From Theocolax elegans (taxonomy: Eukaryota > Arthropoda > Insecta > Hymenoptera > Cerocephalidae): 64,000 bases of DNA. Below, in pieces: positions 40,830 through 53,006 of this stretch (the stretch's first letter is position 1; each line of letters opens with the position of its first letter). The stretch lies in assembly GCA_026168455.1 (NCBI GenBank), contig CM047431.1:64980668-65044667 (forward strand), in the 5' to 3' direction. The notes under the pieces were generated by a model. The model worked only from the letters and a program-made list of their open reading frames with translations, was not told where the DNA came from and searched no databases. The position numbers and the translations under genes are program-made.

Positions 40830-42300
40830 ATATCGACGTTTCGGCCGTTTATATGTGTGTGTTTACGCTTAATAATGCATTTAAATTTCATCTACACGGC
40901 CGGGGAACGAAACTTAAAATATTGAAAAAATCGACGTTTTGGCCGTTTATATGTGTGTGTTTACGCTTAAAAATGCATTTGAATTTGAACTACCCGGCCG
41001 GGGAGCGAAATTAAAAATATTGAAAAAATGACGTTTTGGCCGGTTTGATGTGTATTTTAACACATATAAATGCATTTGAATTTGATCAACCAGGCCGGGG
41101 AACGAAACTGAAAATATTGAAAAAATCGAAGTTTTTACCGTATATGTGTGTGTCTTTACGCTTAAAAATGCATTTGAACTTGATCAGCGAGGCCGGGGAA
41201 CGAAACTGAAAATATTGAAAAAATTGACGTTTTGGCCGTTTATATGTGTGTGTTTACGCTTAATAATGCATCTAAATTGCATCTACACGGCCGGGGAACG
41301 AATCTGAAAATATTGAAAATATCGACGTTTCGGCCGTTTACATGTATGTGTTTCCGCTTAAATACGCATTTGAATTTGATCTACCCGGCCGGGAACCGAA
41401 ATTAAAAATATTGAAAAATTGACGTTTTGGTCGGTTTGATGTGTATTTTAACACATATAAATGTATCTGAACTTGATCAACGAGGCCGGGGAACGAATCT
41501 GAGAATATTGAAAAAATCGACGTTTTGGCCGTTTATATGTGTGTGTTTACGCTTAAAGATGCATTTGAATTTGAACTACCCGGCCGGGGAGCGAAATTAA
41601 AAATATTGAAAAAATGACGTTTTGGCCGGTTTGATGTGTATTTTAACACATATAAATGCATTTGAATTTGATCAACCAGGCCGGGGAACGAAACTGAAAA
41701 TATTGAAAAAATCGAAGTTTTTACCGTATATGTGTGTGTCTTTACGCTTAAAAATGCATTTGAACTTGATCAGCGAGGCCGGGGATCGAAACTGAAAATA
41801 TTGAAAAAATCGACGTTTTGGCCGTTTATATGTGTGTGTTTACGCATAATAATGCATTTGAACTTGATCTACCCGGCCGGGGAGCGAAATTAAAAATATT
41901 GAAAAATTGACGTTTGGGCCGGTTTGATGTGTTATTTCACACATATAAATGCATTTGAATTTGATCAACGAGGCCGGAGAACGAAACTGAGAATATTGAA
42001 AAAATCGACGTTTTGTCCGTTTATATGTGTGTGTTTACGCTTAATAATGCATTTGAATTTCAACTACACGGCCGGAGAACGAAACTGAAAATATTGAAAA
42101 TATCGACGTTTTGGCCGGTATGATGTGTATTTTCACACATATAGATGCATTTGAACTTGATCAACGAGGCCGGGGAACGAACCTGAGAATATTGACAAAA
42201 TCGACGTATTGGCCGTTTATATGTGTGTGTTTACGCATAATAATGCATTTGAACTTGATCTACCCGGCCGGGGCGCGAAATTAAAAATATTGAAAAATTG

Positions 42301-42400
42301 ACGTTTTGTCCGTTTTATGTGTATTTTCACACATATAAATGCATTTGAACTTGATCAACGAGGCCGGGGATCGAAACTGAAAATATTGAAAAAATCGACG
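42301..42400. other. Uninterrupted (empty-site) counterpart of the element A insertion
   Basis: This stretch reads through 'ttgtccgttttatgtg', 'tattttcacacatataaatg' and 'cgaggccggggatcgaaactg' without a break. At 47.1-47.9 kb the same left and right sequences flank element A. The comparison defines the insertion as cacaca-TA-element-TA-taaatg. It is a related empty site elsewhere in the array, not an allele of the same position. Confidence 0.8.
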
Positions 42401-42883
42401 TTTTGGCCATTTATATGTATGTGTTTCCGCTTAAAAATGCATTTGAATTTGATCTACCCGGCCGGGGAGCGAAATTAAAAATATTGAAAAATTGACGTTT
42501 GGGCTGGATTGATGTGTATTTTCACACATATAAATGCATTTGAACTTGATCAACGAGGCCGGGGAACGAAACTGAAAATATTGAAAAAATCGACGTTTTG
42601 GCCGTTTATATGTGTGTGTTTACGCTTAAAAATGCATTTGAATTTGATCTACCCGGCCGGGGAGCGAAATTAAAAATTTTAAAAAATTGACCTTTTGGCC
42701 GTTCATATGTGTGTGTTTACGCTTAATAATCCATTTGAATTTCATCTACACGGCCGGGTAACGAAACTGAAAATATTGCAAATATCGACGTTTCGGCCGT
42801 TTATATGTGTGTGTTTACGCCTAATAATGCATTTGAATTTCATCTACACGGCCGGGGAACGAAACTGAAAATATTGAAAATAT

Positions 42884-43275
42884 CGACGTTTCGGCCGGTT
42901 TTATGTGTATTTTCATGCATAAAATGGCATTAGCATATGATCTACCTGGCCGGCGAAAGAAATTGAAAATATTGAAAAAATCGTCGTTATTGCCGTTTAT
43001 ATACGTGTGTTTATGCTTAAAAATGCATTTGAATTTCATCTTCATGGCCGGGGAACGAACCTGTAAATATTGAAAAAATCGTCGTTTCGGCCGGTTTTAT
43101 GTGTATTTTCATGCATAAAATGGCATTAGCATATGATCTACCTGGCCGGCGAAAGAAATTGAAAATATTGAAAAAATCGTCGTTATTGCCGTTTATATAT
43201 GTGTGTTTATGCTTAAAAATGCATTTGAATTTCATCTTCATGGCCGGGGAACGAAACTGTAAATATTGAAAAAAT
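42884..43275. repeat. Second tandem pair of C-containing dimers (196 + 196 bp)
   Basis: This is the equivalent of the 27191-27581 pair, with units starting at 42884 and 43080. The second unit opens 'cgtcgtttcggccgg' instead of 'cgacg'. The pair was copied with its flanks. Confidence 0.85.
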
Positions 43276-43665
43276 CGACGTTTTGGCCGGTTATATGTGA
43301 GTGTTTACACTTAAAAATGAATTTGAATTTGATCTACCCGGTCGGGGAGCGAAATTAAAAATATTGAAAAATTGACGCTTTGTCCGGTTTTATGCGTATT
43401 TTCACACATATAAATGCATTTGAACTTAATCTACCCGACCGGGTAGCGAAATTAAAATATTGAAAAATTGACGTTTGGGCCGGTTTGATGTGGATTTTCA
43501 CACATATAAATGCATTTGAAATTGATCAACCAGCCCGGGGAACGAAACTAAAAATATTGAAAAAATCGACGTTTTGCCGTTTACATGTGTGTGTTTACGC
43601 TTAATAATGCATTTGAATTTGATCTACCCGGCCGGGGAGCAAAATTAAAAATATTGAAAAATTGA

Positions 43666-46600
43666 CGTTTGGGCTGGTTTGACGTGTATTTTCACACATA
43701 TAAATGCATTTGAACTTGATCAACGAGGCCGGGGAACGAATCTGAGAATTTTGAATAAATCGACGTTTTGGCCGTTTATATGTGTGTGTTTACGCATAAT
43801 AATGCATTTGAACTTAATCTACCCGGCCGGGGAGCGAAATTAAAAATATTGAAAAGTTGATGTTCTGTCCGGTTTTATGCGTATTTTCACACATATAAAT
43901 GCATTTGAACTTGATCATCGAAGCCGGGGAACGAAACTGAAAATATTGAAAAAATCGATTTTTTGGCCGTTTATATGTGTGTGTTTACGCTTAATAATGC
44001 AATTAAATTTCATCTACACGGCCGGGGAACGAAACTGAAAATATTGAAAATATCGATGTTTCGACCGTTTATATGTATGTGTTTCCGCTTAAATACGCAT
44101 TTGAATTTGATCTACCCGGCCGGGGAGCGAAATTAAAAATATTGAAAAATTGACGTTTTGGTCGGTTTGATGTGTATTTTAACACATATAAATGTATTTG
44201 AACTTGATCAACGAGGCCGGGGAACGAATCTAAGAATATTGAAAAAATCGAAGTTTTGGCCGTTTATATGTGTGTGTTTACGCATAATAATGCATTTGAA
44301 CTTGATCTACCCGGCCGGGGAGCGAAATTAAAAATATTGAAATATTGACGTTTTGGCCGGTTTGATGTGTATTTTAACACATATAAATTCATTTGAATTT
44401 GATCAGCGAGGCCGGGGAACGAAACTGAAAATATTGAAAAAATCGACAATTTGGCCGTTTATATGTGTGTGTTTACGCTTAAAAATGCATTTGAATCGCA
44501 TCTAAACGGCCGGGGAACGAATCTGAAAATAATGAAAAATCGACGTTTTCGCCATTTATATGTGTGTGTTTACGCTTAAAAATGCATTTGAACTTGATCA
44601 ACCCGGCCGGGGAACGAAACTGAAAATAATGAAAAAATCGACTTTTTGGTCATTGATATATGTGTGTTACGCTTAATAATGCATTTGAATTTGATCTACC
44701 CGGCCGAGTAACGAAATTGCAAATATTGAAAAAATTGACGTTTTGTCCGGTTTTATGTGTATTTTCACACATATAAATGCATTTGAACTTGATCATCGAA
44801 GCCGGGGAACGAAACTGAAAATATTGAAAAAATCGACGTTTTGGCCGTTTATATGTGTGTGTTTACGCTTAATAATGCAATTAAATTTCATCTACACGGC
44901 CGGAGAACGAAACTGAAAATATTGAAAATATCGACGTTTCGGCCGTTTATATGTATGTGTTTCCGCTTAAATACGCATTTGAATTTGATCTACCCGGCCG
45001 AGGAGCGAAATTATAAATATTGAAAAATTGACGTTTTGGTCGGTTTGATGTGTATTTTAACACATATAAATGTATTTGAACTTGATCAACGAGGCCGTGG
45101 AAGGAATCTAAGGATATTGAAAAAATCGACGTTTTGGCCGTTTATATGTGTGACTTTACGCATAATAATGCATTTGAACTTGATCTACCCGGCCGGGGAG
45201 CGAAATTAAAAATATTGAAAAATTGACGTTTTGGCCGGTTTTATGTGTGTGTTAACGCTTAATAATGCAATTAAATTTCATCTACACGGCCGGGGAACGA
45301 AACTGAAAATATTGAAAATATCGACTTTTTGGTCATTGATATGTGTGTGTTACGCTTAATAATGCATTTAAATTTGATCTACCCGGCCGAGGAACGAAAT
45401 TGCAAATATTGAAAAAATTGACGTTTTGTCCGGTTTTATCTGAATTTTCACACATATAAATGCATTTGAACTTGATCATCGAAGCCGTGGAACGAAACTG
45501 AAAATATTGAAAAAATCGACGTTTTGGTCGTTTATTTGTGTGTGTTTACGCTTAATAATGCAATTAAATTTCATCTACACGGCCGGGGAACGAAACTGAA
45601 AATATTGAAAAAATCGACGTTTTGGCCGATTATATGTGTGTGTTTACGCTTAATAATGCATTTGTATTTTATCTACACGGCCGGGGAACGGAACTGAAAA
45701 TATTGAATAATCGACGATTTGGCCGTTTATATGTGTGTGTTTACGCTTAAAAATGCATTTGAACTTGATCAACCCGGCCGGGGAACGAAACTGAAAATAA
45801 TGAAAAAATCGTCTTTTTGGTCATTGATATGTGTGTGTTACGCTTAATAATACATTTGAATTTGATCTACCCGGCCGAGGAACGAAACTGCAAATATTGA
45901 AAAAATTGACGTTTTGTCCGGTTTTATGTGTGTGTTAACGCTTAATAATGCAATTAAATTTCATCTACACGGCCGGGGAACGAAACTGAAAATATTGAAA
46001 ATATCGACGTTTCGGCCGTTTATATGTATGTGTTTCCGCTTAAATACGCATTTGAATTTGATCTACCCGGCCGGGGAGCGAAATTAAAAATATTGAAAAA
46101 TTGACGTTTTGGTCGGTTTGATGTGTATTTTAACACATATAAATGTATTTGAACTTGATCAACGATGCCGGGGAACGAATCTAAGAATATTGAAAAAATC
46201 GACGTTTTGGCCGTTTATATGTGTGTGTTTACGCATAAAAATGCATTTGAACTTGATCTACCCGGCCGGGGAGCGAAATTAAAAATATTGAAAAATTGAT
46301 GTTTTGTCCGGTTTTATGCGTTTTTTCACACATATAAATGCATTTGAACTTGATCAGCGAGGCCGGGGAACGAAACTGAAAATATTGGAAAAATCGACAT
46401 TTTGCCATTTATATGTGTATGTTTACGCTTAATAATGCATTTGAATTTGATCTACCCGGTCGGGGAGCGAAATTAAAAATATTGAAAATTTGACATTTGG
46501 GCCGGTTTGATTTGTATTTTCACACATATAAATGCATTTGAACTTGATCAGCGAGGCCGGGGAACGAAACTGAAAATATTGAAAAAATCGACGTTTTGGC

Positions 46601-47113
46601 CGTTTATATGTGTGTGTTTACGCATAATAATGCATTTGAACTTGATCTACCCGGCCTGGGAGCGAAATTAAAAATATTGAAAATTTGACGTTTTGGCCGG
46701 TTTGATGTGTATTTTAACACATATAAATGCATTTGAATTTGATCAACCAGGCCGGGGAACGAAACTGAAAATATTGAAAAAATCGAAGTTTTGTCCGTTT
46801 ATATGTGTGTGTTTACGCTTAATAATGCATTTGAATTTCAACTACACGGCCGGGAAACGAAACTGAAAATATTGAAAATATCGACGTTTTGGCCGGTATG
46901 ATGTGTATTTTCACACATATAGATGCATTTGAACTTGATCAACGAGGCCGGGGAACGAACCTGAGAATATTGAAAAAATCGACGTATTGGCCGTTTATAT
47001 GTGTGTATTTACGCATAATAATGCATTTGAACTTGATCTACCCGGCCGGGGCGCGAAATTAAAAATATTGAAAAATTGACGTTTTGTCCGTTTTATGTGT
47101 ATTTTCACACATA
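43666..47113. repeat. A/B satellite up to the first element A
   Basis: These are ordinary monomers with several local types, including 'gaagccgtggaacg', 'ggccgaggaacgaaattgc' and repeated 'gactttttggtcattg'. The last monomer is interrupted at 'tattttcacaca|ta' by element A. No gene is visible. Confidence 0.9.
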
Positions 47114-47845
47114 CACGGAAAAAAATGTCTAACCTTTGGAGTACGAAGCGCTCCATACTAATACAGTTAACGTTTCGTATCCCGCTACAGATTGTACACT
47201 AACTTTTCAAGTGTTTGTTATACATAGAAGTAGAGTAACGCCTTTATAAAAATAAGCTAAAGATGCCGAACTCTTGTAGTAGCGCCGCTATAGACGGAGA
47301 GTATACGCTCGCACCACCTTCAGTTGTAAGGCTCATACCCCTCTGCGGTATATGGCGCTTACAAACGCGAGTACACCTAACAGAGTTATGCTTTCCGCGC
47401 AATCATAATAATTGTATTAAATTAAATAAAAAATATGAGTTACTTATAAAGTGTTAATTAAATAATGACAATACAAAACTACAATAGTTTATTGTCAACT
47501 TATATATCTTTGTATTATTATAAATAAATATAACACTCATTTTAAATGCTGTCTCAACCGTCTATTCGAATTGCATACTCCATAGACCTATGGAGTATAG
47601 GTCCTTTACAAATGAAGGTAGTACTGTTGTTTACCTTAAACGTGCGGCGGCAATACATTCGCGGTACTGTTTGTATACAGTGAAGGTTCAAATGCGTAAC
47701 GTTGAAAGTAATAAATGTAATATACTTCTAACGTTACGATTTCATACGCGCACGGTTTAAATTGATGTTCTGTGAAAGTAATAGAATGTCTACGCTGTAG
47801 GAGGAAGAAGTCCTGTACCTCAGACGTTAGACATTTTTTTCCGTG
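47114..47845. mobile_element. Element A, copy 1: 732-bp non-autonomous TA-inserting transposon (MITE-like)
   Basis: The ends are perfect 20-bp inverted repeats, cacggaaaaaaatgtctaac at 47114-47133 and its complement at 47826-47845. A further 11 positions match at 7 of 11. TA flanks both sides (47112-47113, 47846-47847), and the uninterrupted satellite shows a single TA there. Known families with a TA duplication are mainly Tc1/mariner, so I infer a non-autonomous relative mobilised in trans. No transposase is encoded. The only open frames are 64 codons (47263-47457) and one reading out into the satellite, and neither resembles a known protein. Internally there is a hairpin, atactccata-gacc-tatggagtat, at 47575-47598. 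Confidence 0.85.
47575..47598. repeat. Perfect hairpin inside element A
   Basis: The stem atactccata / tatggagtat (10 bp) encloses the loop gacc. The same ggagta/tactcc motif occurs next to the left terminal repeat (47137-47155), which can form its own short hairpin TGGAG...CTCCA. Repeated subterminal motifs of this kind are common in MITEs and can bind transposase. That role is an inference here. Confidence 0.7.
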
Positions 47846-48312
47846 TATAAATGCATTTGAACTTGATCAACGAGGCCGGGGATCGAAACTGAAAATATTG
47901 AAAAAATCGAAGTTTTTACCGTATATGTGTGTGTCTTTACGCTTAAAAATGCATTTGAACTTGATCAGCGAGGCCGGGGAACGAAACTGCAAATATTGAA
48001 AAAATCGACGTTTTGACCGTTTATATGTGTCTTTACGCTTAATAATGCATTTGAATTTCATCTACACGACCGGGGAACGAAACTGAAAATTTTGAAAATA
48101 TCGACGTTTCGGCCGGTTTTATGTGTATTTTCACGCATAAAATGGCATTAGCATATGATCAAGCTGGCCGACGAAAGAAATTGAAAATAGTGAAAAAATC
48201 GTCGTTATTGCCATTTATATATGTTTGTTTATGCTTAAAAATGCATTTGAATTTCATCTTCACGGCCGGGGAATGAAACTGAAAATATTGAAAAAATCGA
48301 CGTTTTGGCCGA

Positions 48313-48315
48313 TTA
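48313..48315. other. Empty target site of element B in HOR unit 1
   Basis: A single TTA lies in 'ttggccgattatatgagtg', ending 470 bp after the end of element A copy 1. Unit 4 has element B at the equivalent place. Equivalent empty sites lie at 50999-51001 (unit 2, +470) and 53475-53477 (unit 3, +471). Confidence 0.85.
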
Positions 48316-49798
48316 TATGAGTGTGTTTACGCTTAATAATGCATTTGTATTTCATCTACACGGCCGGGGAACGAAACTGAAAATATTGAAAAAATCGACG
48401 ATTTGGCCGTTTATATGTGTGTGTTTACGCTTAAAAATGCATTTGAACTTGATCAACCCGGCCGGGGAACGAAACTGAAAATAATGAAAAAAACGACTTT
48501 TTGGTCATTGATATGTGTGTGTTACGCTTAATAATACATTTGAATTTGATCTACCCGGCCGAGGAACGAAACTGCAAATATTGAAAAAATTGACGTTTTG
48601 TCCGGTTTTATGTGTGTGTTTACGCTTAATAATGCAATTAAATTTCATCTACACGGCCGGGGAACGAAACTGAAAATATTGAAAATTTCGACGTTTCGGC
48701 CGTTTATATGTATGTGTTTCCGCTTAAATACGCATTTGAATTTGATCTACCCGGCCTGGAAGCGAAATTAAAAATATTGAAAAATTGACGTTTTGGTCGG
48801 TTTGATGTGTATTTTAACACATATAAATGCATTTGAACTTGATCAACGAGGCCGGGGAACGAACCTGAGAAAATTGAAAAAATCGACGTTTTGGCCGTTT
48901 ATATGTGTGTGTTTACGCATAATAATGCATTTGAACTTGATCTACCCGGCCGGGGCGCGAAATTAAAAATATTGAAAACTTGATGTTTTGTCCGGTTTTA
49001 TGCGTTTTTTCACACATATAAATGCATTTGAACTTGATCAGCGAGGCCGGGGAACGAAACTGAAAATATTGAAAAAATCGACATTTTGCTATTTATATGT
49101 GTATGTTTACGCTTAATAATGCATTTGAATTTGATCTACCCGGCCGGGAAGCGAAATTAAAAATATTGAAAAACTGACGTTTTGGCCGGTTTTATGTGTA
49201 TTTTCACACATATAAATGCATTTGAACTTGATCAGCGAGGCCGGGGAACGAAACTGAAAATATTGAAAAAATCGACGTTTTGGCCGTTTATATGTGTGTG
49301 TTTACGCATAATAATGCATTTGAACTTGATCTACCCGGCCTGGGAGCGAAATTAAAAATATTGAAAATTTGACGTTTTGGCCTGTTTGATTGTGTATTTT
49401 AACACATATAAATGCATTTGAATTTGATCAACCAGGCCGGGGAACGAAACTGAAAATATTGAAAAAATCGAAGTTTTGTCCGTTTATATGTGTGTGTTTA
49501 CGCTTATAATGCATTTGAATTTCAACTACACGGCCGGGAAACGAAACTGAAAATATTGAAAATATCGACGTTTTGGCCGGTATGATGTGTATTTTCACAC
49601 ATATAGATGCATTTGAACTTGATCAACGAGGCCGGGGGAACGAACCTGAGAATATTGAAAAAATCGACGTATTGGCCGTTTATATGTGTGTATTTACGCA
49701 TAATAATGCATTTGAACTTGATCTACCCGGCCGGGGCGCGAAATTAAAAATATTGAAAAATTGACGTTTTGTCCGTTTTATGTGTATTTTCACACATA

Positions 49799-50531
49799 CA
49801 CGGAAAAAAATGTCTAACCTTTGGAGTACGAAGCGCTCCATACTAATACAGTTAACGTTTCGTATCCCGCTACAGATTGTACACTAACTTTTCAAGTGTT
49901 TGTTATACATAGAAGTAGAGTAACGCCTTTATAAAAATAAGCTAAAGATGCCGAACTCTTGTAGTAGCGCCGCTATAGACGGAGAGTATACGCTCGCACC
50001 ACCTTCAGTTGTAAGGCTCATACCCCTCTGCGGTATATGGCGCTTACAAACGCGAGTACACCTAACAGAGTTATGCTTTCCGCGCAATCATAATAATTGT
50101 ATTAAATTAAATAAAAAATATGAGTTACTTATAAAGTGTTAATTAAATAATGACAATACAAAACTACAATAGTTTATTGTCAACTTATATATCTTTTGTA
50201 TTATTATAAATAAATATAACACTCATTTTAAATGCTGTCTCAACCGTCTATTCGAATTGCATACTCCATAGACCTATGGAGTATAGGTCCTTTACAGATG
50301 AAGGTAGTACTGTTGTTTACCTTAGACGTGCGGCGGCAATACATTCGCGGTACTGTTTGTATACAGTGAAGGTTCAAATGCGTAACGTTGAAAGTAATAA
50401 ATGTAATATACTTCTAACGTTACGATTTCATACGCGCACGGTTTAAATTGATGTTCTGTGAAAGTAATAGAATGTCTACGCTGTAGGAGGAAGAAGTCCT
50501 GTACCTCAGACGTTAGACATTTTTTTCCGTG
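49799..50531. mobile_element. Element A, copy 2 (733 bp)
   Basis: This copy has the same ends, TA flanks and interior as copy 1, with only a few differences. It has 'ttacagatgaag' and 'ccttagacgtg' where copy 1 has a instead of g, and an extra t in 'atcttttgtatt'. The flanking satellite is the same as for copy 1, so it was carried here by array amplification and did not insert independently. Confidence 0.85.
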
Positions 50532-52275
50532 TATAAATGCATTTGAACTTGATCAACGAGGCCGGGGATCGAAACTGAAAATATTGAAAAAATCGAAGTT
50601 TTTACCGTATATGTGTGTGTCTTTACGCTCAAAAATGCATTTGAACTTGATCAGCGAGGCCGGGGAACGAAACTGCAAATATTGAAAAAATCGACGTTTT
50701 GACCGTTTATATGTGTCTTTACGCTTAATAATGCATTTGAATTTCATCTACACGACCGGGGAACGAAACTGAAAATTTTGAAAATATCGACGTTTCGGCC
50801 GGTTTTATGTGTATTTTCACGCATAAAATGGCATTAGCATATGATCAAGCTGGCCGACGAAAGAAATTGAAAATAGTGAAAAAATCGTCGTTATTGCCAT
50901 TTATATATGTTTGTTTATGCTTAAAAATGCATTTGAATTTCATCTTCACGGCCGGGGAATGAAACTGAAAATATTGAAAAAATCGACGTTTTGGCCGATT
51001 ATATGAGTGTGTTTACGCTTAATAATGCATTTGTATTCATCTACACGGCCGGGAACGAAACTGAAAATATTGAAAAAATCGACGATTTGGCCGTTTATAT
51101 GTGTGTGTTTACGCTTAAAATGCATTTGAACGTGATCAACCCGGCCGGGGAACGAAACTGAAAATAATGAAAAAAACGACTTTTTGGTCATTGATATGTG
51201 TGTGTTACGCTTAATAATACATTTGAATTTGACTCTACCCGGCCGAGGAACGAAACTGCAATATTGAAAAATTGACGTTTTGTCCGGTTTTATGTGTGTG
51301 TTTACGCTTAATAATGCAATTAAATTTCATCTACACGGCGGGGAACGAAACTGAAAATATTGAAAATTTCGACGTTTCGGCCGTTTATATGTATGTGTTT
51401 CCGCTTAAATACGCATTTGAATTTGATCTACCCGGCCTGGAAGCGAAATTAAAAATATTGAAAAATTGACGTTTTGGTCGGTTTGATGTGTATTTTAACA
51501 CATATAAATGCATTTGAACTTGATCAACGAGGCCGGGGAACGAACCTGAGAAAATTGAAAAAATCGACGTTTTGGCCGTTTATATGTGTGTGTTTACGCA
51601 TAATAATGCATTTGAACTTGATCTACCCGGCCGGGGCGCGAAATTAAAAATATTGAAAACTTGATGTTTTGTCCGGTTTTATGCGTTTTTTCACACATAT
51701 AAATGCATTTGAACTTGATCAGCGAGGCCGGGGAACGAAACTGAAAATATTGAAAAAATCGACATTTTGCCGTTTATATGTGTGTGTTTACGCATAATAA
51801 TGCATTTGAACTTGATCTACCCGGCCTGGAAGCGAAATTAAAAATATTGAAAAACTGACGTTTTGGCCGGTTTGATGTGTATTTTAACACATATAAATGC
51901 ATTTGAATTTGATCAACAGCCGGGGAACGAACTGAAAATATTGAAAAAATCGAAGTTTTGTCCGTTTCTATGTGTGTGTTTACGCTTAATAATGCATTTG
52001 AATTTCAACTACACGGCGGGAAACCGAACTGAAAATATTGAAAATATCGACGTTTTTGGCCGGTCTGATGTGTATTTTCACACATATAGATGCATTGAAC
52101 TGTCAACGAGGCCGGGGAACGAACCTGAGAATATGAAAAATCGACGTATTGGCCGTTATATGTGTGTAATTTACGCATAATAATGCATTTTGAACTGATC
52201 TACCCGGCCGGGGGCGCGAAATTAAAAATATTGAAAAATTGAGTTTTGTCCGTTTTATGTGTATTTTCACACATA
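49799..52275. repeat. Element A-containing HOR, unit 2 (2477 bp)
   Basis: The unit consists of element A (733 bp) plus about 1744 bp of satellite, roughly 18 monomers. It carries 'ttacagatgaag', 'ccttagacgtg' and 'ctttacgctcaaaaatg', which are shared with unit 4 but not with units 1 and 3. The second half from about 51030 has many one-base indels. Confidence 0.9.
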
Positions 52276-53006
52276 CACGGAAAAAAATGTAACCTTTGGG
52301 AGTACGAAGCGCTCCATACTAATACAGTTAACGTTTCGTATCCCGCTACAGATTGTACACTAACTTTTCAAGTGTTTGTTATACATAGAAGTAGAGTAAC
52401 GCCTTTATAAAATAAGCTAAAGATGCCGAACTCTTGTAGTAGCGCCGCTATAGACGGAGAGTATACGCTCGCACCACCTTCAGTTGTAAGGCTCATACCC
52501 CTCTGCGGTATATGGCGCTTACAAACGCGAGTACACCTAACAGAGTTATGCTTTCCGCGCAATCATAATAATTGTATTAAATTAAATAAAAAATATGAGT
52601 TACTTATAAAGTGTAATTAAATAATGACAATACAAAACTACAATAGTTTATTGTCAACTTATATATCTTTTGTATTATTATAAATAAATATAACACTCAT
52701 TTTAAATGCTGTCTCAACCGTCTATTCGAATTGCATACTCCATAGACCTATGGAGTATAGGTCCTTACAAATGAAGGTAGTACTGTTGTTTACCTTAAAC
52801 GTGCGGCCGGCAATACATTCGCGGTACTGTTTGTATACAGTGAAGGTTCAAATGCGTAACGTTGAAAGTAATAAATGTAATATACCTTCTAACGTTACGA
52901 TTTCATACGCGCACGGTTTTAAATTGATGTTCTGTGAAAGTAATAGAATGTCTACGCTGAGGAGGAAGAAGTCCTGTACCTCAGACGTTAGACATTTTTT
53001 TCCGTG
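52276..53006. mobile_element. Element A, copy 3 (731 bp)
   Basis: This copy has the substitutions of copy 1 plus scattered one-base indels. Its left end lacks 'tc' of the terminal repeat (aaatgtaacc) and has an extra g in 'tttgggag', and 'ctgaggagg' replaces 'ctgtaggagg'. The internal 64-codon frame runs one codon further because of an indel after it. The indel pattern resembles sequencing noise seen in the neighbouring satellite. Confidence 0.8.

Larger units (their letters stand above)
40830..43665. repeat. Copy of the 25.3-28.0 kb segment with one extra dimer
   Basis: The sequence follows about 25320-27985 at an offset near 15497 up to about 41960 and near 15693 after about 42150. One additional dimer of 196 bp, with 'ggccggagaacg', is therefore present here. 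It ends at about 43665, where 'gggctggtttgacgtg' joins it to sequence matching about 28745-29060. Confidence 0.8.
47114..49798. repeat. Element A-containing HOR, unit 1 (2685 bp)
   Basis: The unit consists of element A (732 bp) plus about 1953 bp of satellite, roughly 20 monomers. The next unit begins with another element A in the same context. Compared with units 2 and 3 it has about one more dimer, near 49130-49330 ('gaaaaactgacgttttggccggttttatg'). Confidence 0.9.

Noticed and set aside
1..47113. CRISPR array (regular repeats and spacers).
   Set aside because: Repeats are contiguous with no unique spacers, the period is about 97 bp, and the whole unit is homologous.
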